Assembly: GCA_030528055.1 (NCBI GenBank)
Contig: JAUMZQ010000012.1
Span: forward strand, 1 to 64,000
Length of the DNA stretch: 64,000 nucleotides
Reading direction: 5' to 3'
Origin: Streptococcus sp.
Lineage (GTDB): Bacteria > Bacillota > Bacilli > Lactobacillales > Streptococcaceae
Every line of letters starts with the position of its first letter. The first letter of the stretch is position 1. Below are positions 17,769 through 27,539 of the stretch, piece by piece. Position numbers and translations under genes: made by a program. Under the pieces are notes generated by a model, which was not told the origin of the DNA, made no database searches, and saw only the letters and a program-made list of their open reading frames with translations.

Positions 17769-18272
17769 ATGAATATTAATGAAATCAAAGATTTGATGGC
17801 TCAATTTGACCAATCAAGCTTGCGTGAGTTTTCTTATAAAAATCAAGGTCATAAATTACATTTCAGCAAAAATGGAATTAGTAAAGATGGAAGTCCTATT
17901 GTTTCTTCTGCCCCTCATTCATCAACAGCTACAGTACCAACAAATGGATCCGTAGAATCTAATGTGCAACCAGAGTTTGTAGAGACTCCAATTGTTGTAG
18001 AAGAAGTGGCTCCATCAAGCACTACTCAGGTAGCAGAAGGTGACATTGTGGAAAGTCCGTTGGTTGGTGTTGTTTACCTAGCTGCTGGCCCAGATAAACC
18101 TGCTTTTGTTAATGTAGGAGATCAAGTCCAAAAAGGTCAAACATTGATTATCATTGAAGCAATGAAAGTGATGAATGAAGTTCCAGCTCCAAAATCTGGC
18201 GTGGTAACAGAAATTCTTGTTGAAAATGAAGAAATGGTTGAATTTGGGAAAGGCTTGGTGCGTATCAAATGA
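17769..18272 (+). CDS. accB: Biotin carboxyl carrier protein of acetyl-CoA carboxylase
   Basis: 167 residues. The C-terminal biotinyl domain (about 90-167) carries Lys133 in the canonical EAMKVMNE. A Ser/Thr/Pro/Val-rich linker (about 45-90) separates it from an N-terminal helix region. It carries carboxybiotin between AccC and AccA/AccD. It overlaps fabZ by four bases (ATGA). Confidence 0.95.
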   Translation: MNINEIKDLMAQFDQSSLREFSYKNQGHKLHFSKNGISKDGSPIVSSAPHSSTATVPTNGSVESNVQPEFVETPIVVEEVAPSSTTQVAEGDIVESPLVGVVYLAAGPDKPAFVNVGDQVQKGQTLIIIEAMKVMNEVPAPKSGVVTEILVENEEMVEFGKGLVRIK

Positions 18273-18691
18273 TTGATATCAATAAAATCAAAGAAGCACT
18301 TCCCCACCGTTATCCCATGTTACTAGTAGATCGTGTCTTGGAAGTTGAAGAAGATCAGATTGTGGCTCTCAAAAACGTAACAATTAATGAGCCATTCTTC
18401 AATGGCCATTTTCCACAATATCCAGTCATGCCGGGAGTTCTTATCATGGAAGCCTTGGCACAGACAGCGGGAGTTTTGGAATTATCCAAAGAAGAAAATA
18501 AAGGCAAATTGGTCTTTTATGCTGGCATGGATAAAGTCAAATTTAAGAAGCAAGTTGTTCCTGGCGACCAATTAATTCTAACTGCAAAATTTGTTAAACG
18601 TAGAGGAACCATTGCCGTGGTTGAAGCTAAAGCAGAGGTAGACGGAAAATTGGCAGCGAGTGGAACTCTAACATTTGCAATCGGCCAATAA
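18269..18691 (+). CDS. fabZ: 3-hydroxyacyl-ACP dehydratase
   Basis: 140-residue hot-dog-fold enzyme with the catalytic His47 in [12 protein letters not shown] and Glu61 in IMEALAQ. It dehydrates 3-hydroxyacyl-ACP; with FabM it supplies substrate for both saturated and unsaturated branches. Coupled to accB by an ATGA overlap. Confidence 0.95.
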   Translation: MIDINKIKEALPHRYPMLLVDRVLEVEEDQIVALKNVTINEPFFNGHFPQYPVMPGVLIMEALAQTAGVLELSKEENKGKLVFYAGMDKVKFKKQVVPGDQLILTAKFVKRRGTIAVVEAKAEVDGKLAASGTLTFAIGQ

Positions 18692-18705
18692 AAGGAGACT
18701 TCATC

Positions 18706-20073
18706 ATGTTTCGTAAAATTTTAATCGCTAATCGTGGAGAAATCGCAGTCAGAATTATTCGTGCAGCTCGTGAGTTGGGAATTGCGACGGTAGCAGTTTA
18801 TTCGACTGCCGATCGGGAAGCTCTTCATACTTTACTAGCAGATGAAGCAATCTGTATCGGTCCTGCTAAATCAACAGAATCTTATTTGAATATCAATGCA
18901 GTTTTATCAGCAGCAGTTTTAACTGGTGCTGAAGCTATCCATCCAGGATTTGGATTTTTAAGTGAAAATTCAAAATTTGCTACCATGTGTGAAGAAGTCG
19001 GTATAAAATTTATCGGCCCATCTGGAGCAGTGATGGATTTAATGGGTGATAAAATCAATGCGCGGGCACAAATGCTGAAAGCTAAAGTTCCAGTTATTCC
19101 AGGTTCTGATGGAGAAGTACATACCACAGAAGAAGCTATAGAAGTTGCTGAAAAAATTGGATATCCAGTTATGCTGAAGGCTTCTGCAGGTGGCGGTGGT
19201 AAAGGTATCCGAAAAGTTGAAAAAGCTGAAGATTTGGTGGCCGCTTTTGAATCAGCTTCCAGTGAAGCCAAAGCAGCATTTGGAAATGGTGCTATGTATA
19301 TAGAGCGTGTTATCTATCCTGCTCGTCATATTGAAGTTCAAATTTTGGCGGATCAGCAAGGACATATTGTTCATCTCGGTGAGCGTGATTGTTCTCTTCA
19401 ACGAAATAACCAAAAGGTATTAGAAGAAAGCCCATCTGTTGCGATTGGAAAGACGCTTCGCGATCAAATTGGAGAAGCTGCAGTTCGAGCTGCTCAATCG
19501 GTCTCTTATGAAAATGCTGGTACCATTGAATTTTTGTTGGACGAAGAAAAAGGCGAATTCTACTTCATGGAGATGAATACTCGTGTTCAGGTAGAACATC
19601 CTGTTACAGAATTTGTTACTGGAGTTGACATTGTAAAAGAACAAATTAAAATTGCTGAAGGGCAAAGTTTATCTTTTTCACAAGATGATATACAAATAAA
19701 AGGCCATGCGATTGAATGCCGTATTAATGCAGAAAATCCTTCTTTTAATTTTGCTCCAAGTCCCGGTAAAATTTCCAATCTCTATCTACCTAGTGGAGGG
19801 GTTGGCTTGCGTGTGGATTCAGCGGTTTATCCAGGATATACGATTCCGCCTTACTATGATAGTATGATTGCAAAGATTATCGTTCATGGAGAAAATCGTT
19901 TTGATGCTCTGATGAAAATGCAACGTGCATTGTATGAGTTAGAAATTGATGGAGTAGTTACTAACAGCGGTTTCCAATTGGATTTGATTTCAGATCCTAG
20001 TGTCATTGCTGGTGATTATGATACAGCATTTCTAATGGAAAAATTTCTCCCAGCCTATCAAGAAAAAGAATGA
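18706..20073 (+). CDS. accC: Biotin carboxylase subunit of acetyl-CoA carboxylase
   Basis: 455 residues: pre-ATP-grasp domain starting FRKILIANRGEIAVRIIRA, the glycine-rich ATP loop (KASAGGGGKGIRKV), and the active-site segment MEMNTRVQVEHPVTE. Full length for the family. It carboxylates the biotin on AccB using ATP and bicarbonate. Confidence 0.96.
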   Translation: MFRKILIANRGEIAVRIIRAARELGIATVAVYSTADREALHTLLADEAICIGPAKSTESYLNINAVLSAAVLTGAEAIHPGFGFLSENSKFATMCEEVGIKFIGPSGAVMDLMGDKINARAQMLKAKVPVIPGSDGEVHTTEEAIEVAEKIGYPVMLKASAGGGGKGIRKVEKAEDLVAAFESASSEAKAAFGNGAMYIERVIYPARHIEVQILADQQGHIVHLGERDCSLQRNNQKVLEESPSVAIGKTLRDQIGEAAVRAAQSVSYENAGTIEFLLDEEKGEFYFMEMNTRVQVEHPVTEFVTGVDIVKEQIKIAEGQSLSFSQDDIQIKGHAIECRINAENPSFNFAPSPGKISNLYLPSGGVGLRVDSAVYPGYTIPPYYDSMIAKIIVHGENRFDALMKMQRALYELEIDGVVTNSGFQLDLISDPSVIAGDYDTAFLMEKFLPAYQEKE

Positions 20074-20124
20074 GTGCCATTTAATCTTGCCAACAAGGAA
20101 ATCTGAAAGGAAGTAGAGTAAACC

Positions 20125-20988
20125 ATGGCTTTGTTTTCCAAAAAGGATAAATATATCCGAATTAATCCAAATAGAGAAATTCGTGAAAAGCCTCAAGCAA
20201 AGCCTGAGGTTCCAGACGAGTTATTCTCTAAGTGTCCTGGATGCAAACATATTATTTATCAAAAAGATTTAGGGGATGATCAAATTTGTCCTAATTGTAG
20301 CTATACATTTCGTATTTCTGCAGTGGAGCGCCTAAAATTGACTGTGGATGAAGGAAGTTTTGATGAGTTGTTCACAGGCATTGAAACCAAAGATCCTTTA
20401 AAGTTTCCAAACTATAAAGAAAAATTAGCTCAAGCAAGAGAAAAAACAGGACTAGATGAAGCAGTTTTGACTGGAACAGCTCAGATAAAAGGTCAAAAAG
20501 TAGCATTGGGGATTATGGATTCTAATTTTATCATGGCTTCAATGGGAACGGTTGTAGGTGAGAAAATTACACGCCTTTTTGAATTTGCGATAGATAGGAA
20601 ATTACCGGTAGTATTGTTTACAGCTTCTGGCGGAGCAAGAATGCAAGAAGGAATCATGAGTTTGATGCAAATGGCTAAGATTTCAGCTGCTGTTCAGAGA
20701 CATTCAAAGGCTGGACTATTCTATTTGACTGTATTAACCGATCCAACGACAGGTGGTGTAACAGCATCCTTTGCAATGGAAGGCGATATTATTTTGGCAG
20801 AGACACAAGCCTTAGTTGGATTTGCCGGAAGACGGGTAATTGAGTCAACTGTTCGTGAAAAATTACCTGATGACTTCCAAAAAGCAGAGTCGTTATTAGA
20901 ACATGGATTTGTTGATGCAATCATTAAGCGGAGTGATTTACGAGATGTTATCGCTAATTTATTAGACTTTCATGGAGGTGTAGTATGA
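20125..20988 (+). CDS. accD: Acetyl-CoA carboxylase carboxyltransferase subunit beta
   Basis: 287 residues. An N-terminal zinc ribbon has Cys37, Cys40, Cys55 and Cys58 (CPGC...CPNC), followed by the crotonase-like carboxyltransferase domain with SGGARMQEG and [13 protein letters not shown]. It pairs with AccA, whose start overlaps the accD stop by four bases. Confidence 0.96.
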   Translation: MALFSKKDKYIRINPNREIREKPQAKPEVPDELFSKCPGCKHIIYQKDLGDDQICPNCSYTFRISAVERLKLTVDEGSFDELFTGIETKDPLKFPNYKEKLAQAREKTGLDEAVLTGTAQIKGQKVALGIMDSNFIMASMGTVVGEKITRLFEFAIDRKLPVVLFTASGGARMQEGIMSLMQMAKISAAVQRHSKAGLFYLTVLTDPTTGGVTASFAMEGDIILAETQALVGFAGRRVIESTVREKLPDDFQKAESLLEHGFVDAIIKRSDLRDVIANLLDFHGGVV

Positions 20989-21755
20989 CAAAAATTACTA
21001 ACATTATCAAGGAAGCACGTGATCAAGCTCGTTTAACAGCCTTGGATTTTGCAAAAGAAATTTTTGATGATTTTATTGAACTACACGGGGACCGTTCCTT
21101 TCGTGATGATGGTGCGGTTGTAGGTGGTATCGGAAAATTAAACAACCAAGCGGTGACTGTTGTCGGAATTCAAAAAGGACGGAATCTACAAGATAATTTA
21201 CGTCGTAATTTTGGTCAGCCACATCCAGAAGGCTATCGTAAAGCTCTTCGTTTGATGAAACAAGCGGAAAAATTTGGTCGTCCAGTTGTTACTTTTATCA
21301 ATACAGCGGGAGCTTATCCAGGTGTTGGTGCTGAAGAGCGTGGTCAAGGTGAAGCCATCGCCAGAAATCTGATGGAAATGAGCAATCTGAAAGTACCAAT
21401 CTTAGCCATCATCATCGGTGAAGCAGGTTCTGGAGGTGCCTTGGCTTTGGCAGTGGCAGATAAGGTATGGATGCTAGAAAATTCCATGTATGCAGTATTG
21501 AGTCCAGAAGGTTTTGCTTCAATACTATGGAAAGATGGTAGCCGTGCTATGGAAGCCGCTGAATTAATGAAAATTACGTCGCATGAATTATTACACATGG
21601 AAGTGATTGACAAAGTGATTCCAGAGAGAGGCTTTAGTAAGCAAGAATTGATACAGGTTATTAAACAAGAAATCTCAACAGAACTAACTGAACTTAGTTC
21701 ACTTTCTTTGGATGAATTAGTAGAAAAACGTTACCAACGATTTAGAAAATATTGA
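20985..21755 (+). CDS. accA: Acetyl-CoA carboxylase carboxyltransferase subunit alpha
   Basis: 256 residues, slightly shorter than the E. coli protein because the N-terminal helix region is reduced, as is usual in streptococci. Key segments are [22 protein letters not shown] and [17 protein letters not shown]. It is the last gene of the fatty-acid cluster and is followed by a strong terminator. Confidence 0.96.
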   Translation: MTKITNIIKEARDQARLTALDFAKEIFDDFIELHGDRSFRDDGAVVGGIGKLNNQAVTVVGIQKGRNLQDNLRRNFGQPHPEGYRKALRLMKQAEKFGRPVVTFINTAGAYPGVGAEERGQGEAIARNLMEMSNLKVPILAIIIGEAGSGGALALAVADKVWMLENSMYAVLSPEGFASILWKDGSRAMEAAELMKITSHELLHMEVIDKVIPERGFSKQELIQVIKQEISTELTELSSLSLDELVEKRYQRFRKY

Positions 21756-21756
21756 T

Positions 21757-21784
21757 AAAAAAGAAGCTTGCGAGCTTCTTTTTT
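21757..21784 (+). terminator. Terminator of the fatty-acid gene cluster
   Basis: Perfect twelve-base arms (21757-21768 and 21773-21784) around a TGCG loop; the T-tract is part of the right arm. Confidence 0.93.
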
Positions 21785-21890
21785 ATGTTAAATTTTAATG
21801 GATGATTTTGGGATATTATTTTTTAACTGTTGGATAATAGTTTGATAAATGGTATTAAATTCTTTTTATGAAGTTGATATAAAATATATA

Positions 21891-21938
21891 TTATACAAGA
21901 GAAAACTTCTATGCTATTATATTTTAAAATTTAAAATA
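21891..21938 (+). promoter_or_regulatory. Promoter with a palindromic operator for the AhpD-like unit
   Basis: TTATAC (21891-21896) and an extended -10 TGC-TATTAT (21912-21920). A perfect nine-plus-one-plus-nine palindrome (TATTTTAAA-A-TTTAAAATA, 21920-21938) overlaps the last base of the -10. It differs from the FabT sites. The binding regulator is unknown; MarR-type proteins use sites of this shape. Confidence 0.55.
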
Positions 21939-21957
21939 ATGAGAAAAGAGGATTTTT

Positions 21958-22506
21958 ATGTCAGAGTTTGTTATTCATACAATTGACTCAGCACCGTCAG
22001 AAGTAAAAGAAGTTTTAGAAACAGTCCAAAAAGATAATGGTGGCTACATCCCCAATTTAATCGGATTGTTAGCAAATGCACCGACCGCTTTAGAAGCCTA
22101 TCGAACTGTGGGAGCTATTAATCGTCGCAATAGTTTAACACCAACTGAGAGAGAAGTTGTGCAAATTACGGCTGCGGTTACTAATGGTTGTGCCTTTTGT
22201 GTGGCGGGACATACAGCTTTTTCAATCAAACAAATTCAAATGAATGATGATTTACTGGAAGCTTTGAGGAATCGCACGCCAATTGATTCAGAACCAAAAT
22301 TAGATACATTGGCTAAATTTACAATTGCCGTTATCAATACAAAAGGACGGGTTGGGGATGAAGCATTAGCAGATTTTTTAGAAGCTGGCTATACACATGA
22401 AAATGCTTTGGATGTTGTTTTAGGAGTCAGTCTAGCTACACTTTGTAACTATGCAAATAATTTAGCAGATACCCCCATCAACCCTGAATTACAACCCTAC
22501 GCTTAA
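21958..22506 (+). CDS. Carboxymuconolactone decarboxylase / AhpD-like protein
   Basis: 182 residues. The AhpD active-site pattern is exact: Glu66, then twelve residues to Cys78, CxxC with Cys81, then His85 (E...CAFCVAGH). In AhpD these residues run a thiol peroxidase and relay cycle. The rest matches the alkylhydroperoxidase branch of the carboxymuconolactone decarboxylase family rather than the decarboxylase itself. It is followed after 13 bases by an acyl-CoA-dehydrogenase-like gene, so the two are co-translated. The electron donor and substrate are unknown. Confidence 0.8.
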   Translation: MSEFVIHTIDSAPSEVKEVLETVQKDNGGYIPNLIGLLANAPTALEAYRTVGAINRRNSLTPTEREVVQITAAVTNGCAFCVAGHTAFSIKQIQMNDDLLEALRNRTPIDSEPKLDTLAKFTIAVINTKGRVGDEALADFLEAGYTHENALDVVLGVSLATLCNYANNLADTPINPELQPYA

Positions 22507-22519
22507 AAAGGAGATATAG

Positions 22520-23584
22520 ATGACATTTTTTTCAAAAGAATTTACGACTTGGATTGATCAGCATGCTGAACAAATTGATAAAGAATCTTGCGAAGTAGCC
22601 AATCAGTTGGTTGAACGGATTGCGGCTGAAGGTGCTTTTCGAGTAGGTGTCCCAGAAGAATTGGGTGGAAGCGGTGGAGATGATACAGATATTATTGATG
22701 TTTTATCTGAATTGGCACACCATTCATTAACCGCTTCATTCATATCATGGGGACATAAAACATTTATCAACAATGTTATAAATAGCGATAATCCTTATTT
22801 TCGTGAACATTATCTAGAAAAATTATTAAGTGGAGAATATGCTGGAGCAACTGGCCTATCTAATGCCATTAAATATTTATCAAATTTAGAAGAACTAAAT
22901 GTTACCGTTATTGAAAAGGAAGGGAAGCTTTATCTAAAAGGTCGATTGCCTTGGGTGACCAATGCTAGAGAGAAACAGTTTTTAAGTATTTTTGTAGCAG
23001 GTTTTGAAGATGATCAGAAAAAACCACTGGTTGTTGCTATTCCTTATGATGCGGAAAATTTCTCACGTTCAGATGATTTGGAATTTGTTTCTCTTCAAGG
23101 AAGCAATACGGCAGCTCTAAGTTTTAATAATGTTTTTCTAAAAGAAGAATGGATTATATCACATGATGCGCCAACTTTTCTCGCACAAAATCGTCCTTCC
23201 TTTCTTGGTTATCAATTTGGTATGGCTATCGGATTGGCAGAAAAATCATTATCAGAGGTAGAAAAAAATCTGACAAATCGTTCTATATTAAAGGAAGAAT
23301 GGGAAGAAACATCAACAGCTCTATCCACTATTAAGAATAAGCTCTATATAGGTTTATCTGAAAAAGGTTACTTTGTTGAAAAACCTAAGGAACTTTTCCA
23401 ATTAAGAATTGATATTGTTGATGTGGTGACAAAAAGTCTGCTATTAGAATTACAAGCTGGTGGAGGTCGTGCCTACTTCAGCAACTCAACTACTGGTTTC
23501 ATTCGTCGTTGGAATGAGGGAGCCTTTTTACCAATTATTTCCCCTAGTGCTGTACAACTAAGACATATTTTAACAGGAGCGTAA
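22520..23584 (+). CDS. Acyl-CoA dehydrogenase-like flavoprotein
   Basis: 354 residues with the acyl-CoA dehydrogenase fold pattern: an N-terminal helical part with GAFRVGVPEELGGSGGD, a central beta region (about 115-215), and a C-terminal helical region with LLLELQAGGGRAYF and GFIRRWNEGAF. The usual catalytic-glutamate region is not obvious. The family also contains FMN-dependent monooxygenases (DszC/SfnB type), which often travel with carboxymuconolactone decarboxylase-family genes. Streptococci lack beta-oxidation, so a fatty-acid degrading role is unlikely. A redox or detoxifying reaction is inference. Confidence 0.65.
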   Translation: MTFFSKEFTTWIDQHAEQIDKESCEVANQLVERIAAEGAFRVGVPEELGGSGGDDTDIIDVLSELAHHSLTASFISWGHKTFINNVINSDNPYFREHYLEKLLSGEYAGATGLSNAIKYLSNLEELNVTVIEKEGKLYLKGRLPWVTNAREKQFLSIFVAGFEDDQKKPLVVAIPYDAENFSRSDDLEFVSLQGSNTAALSFNNVFLKEEWIISHDAPTFLAQNRPSFLGYQFGMAIGLAEKSLSEVEKNLTNRSILKEEWEETSTALSTIKNKLYIGLSEKGYFVEKPKELFQLRIDIVDVVTKSLLLELQAGGGRAYFSNSTTGFIRRWNEGAFLPIISPSAVQLRHILTGA

Positions 23585-23658
23585 GTAGTCTTTCTGATAA
23601 AAATATTGTTTAAGATGTTACCTACTATCTGTCAATCAATGTTAAAAAGGAGTTGTAT

Positions 23659-24597
23659 TTGAAAATTAATCGCGCACCTATTCTTTTGTCTGGTCTCATT
23701 TTAGGCTTACTTGGGACTGGAAATCTACTCTTGGATCATCATGTGTTTTTCTTTCATTTTTTTAGTAGTTTGGGTATTGTTTTATGGTTTTACCTTCTTA
23801 CTTCTTTGGTACTGTTTTGGAAAGATTATCTTGTAGAAATCCAGAAGCCCCCTATTTTGTCTGCATTTGCTACTTTTCCAATGGCGACCATGCTCCTAGC
23901 TGCTTATTTATTAAAATTGAATAGTCAGCTAGCTATTATCAGTCGCTTGCTTTGGTACGCTGCTCTTTTCTTTCATATTTTTCTCATTTTATATTTTACT
24001 TGGAAATATGTTTTGAAAGCTAAAACTTGGTTTGTAACACCTAGTTGGACGGTATTGTATGTTGGAATATCTGTAGCTGGTTTGACAAATGGTGTTGTAG
24101 AACATCCCTTGCTAGGTTATTCAACGATTATTTTTGGTCTAATAGCTAGTGTTTTACTTTATCCATTATTATTTAAAAAGTTAAGTTATCAGCCCTTACC
24201 AGATTTTTTGAAACCTCAATTAGCCATTTTTTGTGCACCATTTTCACTAATATTAGCTAGCTATATTCGATTAGCAGGAATTGGTGCAAATGCCTTACTT
24301 TTAATTCTATTATTACTGATTTCTCAACTTTTTCATCTGTTAGTTTTAGTTTTATTACCGAAAATTTTCAAGTTAGGTTTTCAACCTTCTTTGTCAGCAT
24401 TAACTTTCCCACTTGTAAATACAGCTCTCGCTTTGAAATTGGCTCTTGTATCGCTTGGCTGGGACAGATTATTCAATTGGTTAGTGCATTTGGAAACAAT
24501 TTTAGCTAGTTTAGTAGTATTGTATGTACTAGTTTTTTATGCTAGGCTATTCTTTTCAAAGAAAATAGTCAATCGTGAAATCCAAAAAAGTAGATAA
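23659..24597 (+). CDS. TDT-family (TehA/C4-dicarboxylate-like) transporter
   Basis: About 312 residues, almost entirely hydrophobic, with about ten membrane helices and the family opening (APILLSGLILGLLGTGNLL). TDT proteins include TehA, Mae1-type malate carriers and anion channels. The TTG at 23659 is preferred: AAGGAG lies six bases upstream, while a TTG at 23653 sits on the ribosome site. It follows the flavoprotein gene by 74 bases with no terminator, so it is likely part of the same unit. Substrate unknown. Confidence 0.7.
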   Translation: MKINRAPILLSGLILGLLGTGNLLLDHHVFFFHFFSSLGIVLWFYLLTSLVLFWKDYLVEIQKPPILSAFATFPMATMLLAAYLLKLNSQLAIISRLLWYAALFFHIFLILYFTWKYVLKAKTWFVTPSWTVLYVGISVAGLTNGVVEHPLLGYSTIIFGLIASVLLYPLLFKKLSYQPLPDFLKPQLAIFCAPFSLILASYIRLAGIGANALLLILLLLISQLFHLLVLVLLPKIFKLGFQPSLSALTFPLVNTALALKLALVSLGWDRLFNWLVHLETILASLVVLYVLVFYARLFFSKKIVNREIQKSR

Positions 24598-24601
24598 TCT
24601 T

Positions 24602-25879
24602 TTATTTTGGTTTAATGACTTCAACATTTCCCATGTATGGACGAAGTACTTCAGGTATTGTAACGGATCCATCTTCATTTTGGTAGTTTTCAAGTATAGC
24701 AGCTACGGTACGCCCAACTGCTAGACCAGAACCATTCAAAGTGTGAAGCAATTTGACTTTTCCGTCTGCTTCGTCACGATATCTGATTTGAGCACGACGG
24801 GCTTGGAAGTCTTCCGTATTTGAACAACTTGAGATTTCGCGATAAGTATTTTGAGCTGGGACCCAAACCTCTAAATCATACGTTTTTGCAGCTGAGAATC
24901 CCATATCTCCAGTACAAAGTGTGATAACACGATAAGGAAGATTTAACTTTTGGAGGATATTTTCTGCATTGGCTACCATTTTTTCTAGTTCTTCATAAGA
25001 CTGTTCTGGTTTTGCAAATTTCACCATTTCAACCTTGTGGAACTGATGAAGGCGAATCAAACCACGTGTGTCGCGTCCAGCAGATCCTGCTTCAGAACGA
25101 AAAGAGGGGCTCATGGCAGTAAAATAAATTGGTAGTTTTTTATCTTCTAAAATTTCATTACGATAGTAGTTGGTTAGTGGGACTTCTGCAGTTGGAATAA
25201 GAACAAAATCAGAATCGGCTAACTCAAAGGTATCTTCTTTAAATTTAGGATATTGCCCTGTACCAAACATAGAATCGTGGTTTACCATATAGGGTGGTAT
25301 CACTTCGGTATACCCTTCTTTAGCGTGCTCATCTAACATGAAGTTATAAAGAGCACGCTCTAGTCTAGCTCCAAGACCCTTATAGAAAAGAAAACGTGAA
25401 CCAGTCACCTTTGCACCACGTTCCCAATCGAGAATATCAAGTGATTCTCCCAAGTCCCAGTGTGCCTTAATGTCAAAGTCAAATTCTCTTGGAGTTCCCC
25501 ACCGACGCTGTTCTACGTTCTCTTCTTCATCTGCTCCAACAGGAACACTATCATGAGGAATATTTGGTACAGTAGTAACAAATTCTTTTAGTATAGCATC
25601 GATTTTTTCCAATTCATTATCTAATTGTTTGACTTCAGCAGTCAATTTTTGCATGGCAGCAATTTGTTTACTAGCATCTTCTTTCTTTCGTTTTGCTTGA
25701 GCAATTTCTGCTGAAACGGTATTGCGTTCAGCTTTTAAAGATTCAACTGTAATCAACAAATCACGACGCTTGGTATCCATTTGCTTTATCTTATCAAGAG
25801 TGGCAGTGTCTACTCCACGACTAGCTAATTTTGTAGCTATGATATCAAAGTCTGTACGAATTTTCTTTATATCTAACAT
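24602..25879 (-). CDS. serS: Seryl-tRNA synthetase
   Basis: 425 residues from the ATG at 25879, preceded by AAGGAG. An N-terminal long coiled-coil arm (about 25-105) is followed by the class II core. Motif 2 is visible in [25 protein letters not shown] and motif 3 in [20 protein letters not shown]. It charges tRNA-Ser. The leader upstream is a T-box, so its expression responds to uncharged tRNA-Ser. Confidence 0.96.
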   Translation of the reverse strand: MLDIKKIRTDFDIIATKLASRGVDTATLDKIKQMDTKRRDLLITVESLKAERNTVSAEIAQAKRKKEDASKQIAAMQKLTAEVKQLDNELEKIDAILKEFVTTVPNIPHDSVPVGADEEENVEQRRWGTPREFDFDIKAHWDLGESLDILDWERGAKVTGSRFLFYKGLGARLERALYNFMLDEHAKEGYTEVIPPYMVNHDSMFGTGQYPKFKEDTFELADSDFVLIPTAEVPLTNYYRNEILEDKKLPIYFTAMSPSFRSEAGSAGRDTRGLIRLHQFHKVEMVKFAKPEQSYEELEKMVANAENILQKLNLPYRVITLCTGDMGFSAAKTYDLEVWVPAQNTYREISSCSNTEDFQARRAQIRYRDEADGKVKLLHTLNGSGLAVGRTVAAILENYQNEDGSVTIPEVLRPYMGNVEVIKPK

Positions 25880-25892
25880 ATCGTTCTCCTTA

Positions 25893-26071
25893 GAAAAAAG
25901 CACACCTCATAAATATTGGAGTAGCAAGTTGCCACGGTTCCATCCAACTTCACGAGATGTGCGCTTAATTTTTTATTTAATTCTGAACACGGTAGAATTT
26001 CAAACCAACTTTCTATCTGCTCACAGCAACCGCAGATTTTCTGGAAGAAAGATTCGTTTTACTTATCCGTT
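25893..26071 (-). promoter_or_regulatory. T-box riboswitch upstream of serS
   Basis: Read on the minus strand, the conserved T-box core GGATGGAACCGTGGC lies at 25945-25931. Downstream, GCACATCTC (25962-25954) pairs with GAGGTGTGC (25908-25900) followed by six T, forming the terminator. A TCT triplet at 25996-25994, in the bulge-like ATTCTACC, is a candidate serine specifier codon. Uncharged tRNA-Ser would stabilise the antiterminator and allow serS transcription. Confidence 0.85.
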
Positions 26072-26077
26072 GCCATC

Positions 26078-26106
26078 ATTATACATGATTTTTAGATAAA
26101 TGTAAA
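26078..26106 (-). promoter_or_regulatory. serS T-box promoter
   Basis: Minus-strand TTTACA (26106-26101), exactly 17 bases, then TATAAT (26083-26078). It lies just after the manO stop and gives a leader of about 175 nucleotides. Confidence 0.8.
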
Positions 26107-26110
26107 TCAC

Positions 26111-26488
26111 TCATTTTTTATTTTTTGAAAAAAAGTTTCTTATTTTCTGACTGGTGATTTGAATAAGTGTAGGTAATTTTATAATTTTATCATTTCCTAA
26201 ATGTTGGCGAGCAATTTTTAGGATTTTCCCAGAATCTTTTGAAGCAAAAAGGAATTTTCCTTGATCAGTCAAAACTTCAAAATGGCGACTAATTTTTCGC
26301 TTTCTTACATTTGCCCCTATTTGTTGGATAGAGGACCAAGGAAGTTGGACATAGTCTTCCACATTTCTATCTGCATAAAATTCGATAGCAACATCACCTA
26401 GCAATATTTTTCCAACTTTTCCATTTATTCCTAAATAGGAAATTCCTGTTGTTTGGAATTCAACTTTTTTATTTTGAGATTGTGCCAT
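26111..26488 (-). CDS. manO: DUF956 family protein associated with the mannose PTS
   Basis: 125 residues, a PH-like small beta protein with the DUF956 pattern: GKVGKILLGDVAIEFYADRNVEDYVQLPWSSI and a basic C-terminal tail. These proteins nearly always follow manLMN in lactic acid bacteria and are called ManO; a role in modulating the PTS is presumed. Here a strong terminator separates it from manN. A minus-strand TTGACA and a TGATACAAT -10 region in the gap suggest it also has its own promoter. Confidence 0.8.
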   Translation of the reverse strand: MAQSQNKKVEFQTTGISYLGINGKVGKILLGDVAIEFYADRNVEDYVQLPWSSIQQIGANVRKRKISRHFEVLTDQGKFLFASKDSGKILKIARQHLGNDKIIKLPTLIQITSQKIRNFFSKNKK

Positions 26489-26574
26489 ATACTTCCTCTT
26501 ATGTTTAATAATTCTATGCTCTATTGTATCATAATCTATGTAAAAATTCTGATAACCATGTCAAAATAAGAAAC

Positions 26575-26600
26575 AAAAAAGATGGAATTCCATCTTTTTT
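26575..26600. terminator. Terminator after manN
   Basis: A perfect 26-base palindrome with 13-base arms (26575-26587 and 26588-26600). Its outer six bases are all A on one side and all T on the other. It lies between manN and manO. Confidence 0.85.
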
Positions 26601-26609
26601 GTACATGAA

Positions 26610-27521
26610 TTACATTAAGTGAGCAAGGTGAGCTAAAATACCAACTGCAAACAATCCGATAATAATTAAGATTGGAGAAACTTTCTTTTTGAGTAACCAC
26701 ATGCAAAGGAAAGTAAGCAATAATCCCATAAATCCAGGAATTAATGAATCTAAGTTTTCTTGGAAAGTTGTTACTTTTGTTGGAGTCTGTGACAAACCTG
26801 AACCGACTTGTGCAAACGCCTCTTGGATACCTTTATAACCAGATGCTAATTTATCCCAGTGGATATAAGCTTTTTCATCTAATTTAACTTCAGATACATT
26901 GAAGATAAATTTAATAGATACCCAACGTTGCACTAATACAGCAAGAATAAACATACCAAGAATTGAAGCACCTTTAGTAATGTCCTGAAGAATACCGCCG
27001 GACATATCTTTGGTAATTTCAGAACCGGCACGGTAACCAATTTCTTGAGTATACCATAGGAAAGCCATCCGAATAGCATTCCAACCAAAGAAAAATAGAA
27101 GTGGACCGATGATATTTCCAGATAAGGCTAGAGAGGCTCCAAGAGCTCCTAAGATGGGACGAACTGTAAACCAGAATACTGGGTCACCGATACCTGCGAG
27201 AGGACCCATCATACCAATCTTAACACCTTGAATCGCAGCATCATCAATATCAACTCCGTTAGCTTTTTCTTCTTCTAAAGCTAAGGTAACCCCAATAATT
27301 GGTGCTGCTACATAAGGGTGAGTGTTAAAGAATTCTAAGTGTCGTTCAAGTGCCGCTGAACGATCTTCTTCTTTTGTGTACAACTTTTTGATGGCTGGAA
27401 TAAGGGAATAAGCCCATCCTAAATTTTGCATCCGTTCATAATTCCATGAACCTTGTAAGAAAGTTGAACGCCACCAAACTTTTTGACGGTCAGCTTTGGT
27501 TAATTTAATTTTGTCAGTCAT
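26610..27521 (-). CDS. manN: Mannose-family PTS enzyme IID component
   Basis: 303 residues. A long cytosolic N-terminal part (WWRSTFLQGSWNYERMQNLGWAYSL) is followed by hydrophobic segments near 135-200 and the C-terminus (GFMGLLLTFLCMWLLKKKVS). This is the IID pattern. With IIC it forms the sugar channel for glucose, mannose and amino sugars. It is the last gene before the terminator. Confidence 0.93.
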   Translation of the reverse strand: MTDKIKLTKADRQKVWWRSTFLQGSWNYERMQNLGWAYSLIPAIKKLYTKEEDRSAALERHLEFFNTHPYVAAPIIGVTLALEEEKANGVDIDDAAIQGVKIGMMGPLAGIGDPVFWFTVRPILGALGASLALSGNIIGPLLFFFGWNAIRMAFLWYTQEIGYRAGSEITKDMSGGILQDITKGASILGMFILAVLVQRWVSIKFIFNVSEVKLDEKAYIHWDKLASGYKGIQEAFAQVGSGLSQTPTKVTTFQENLDSLIPGFMGLLLTFLCMWLLKKKVSPILIIIGLFAVGILAHLAHLM

Positions 27522-27539
27522 GATGTCTATCTTCCTTTC

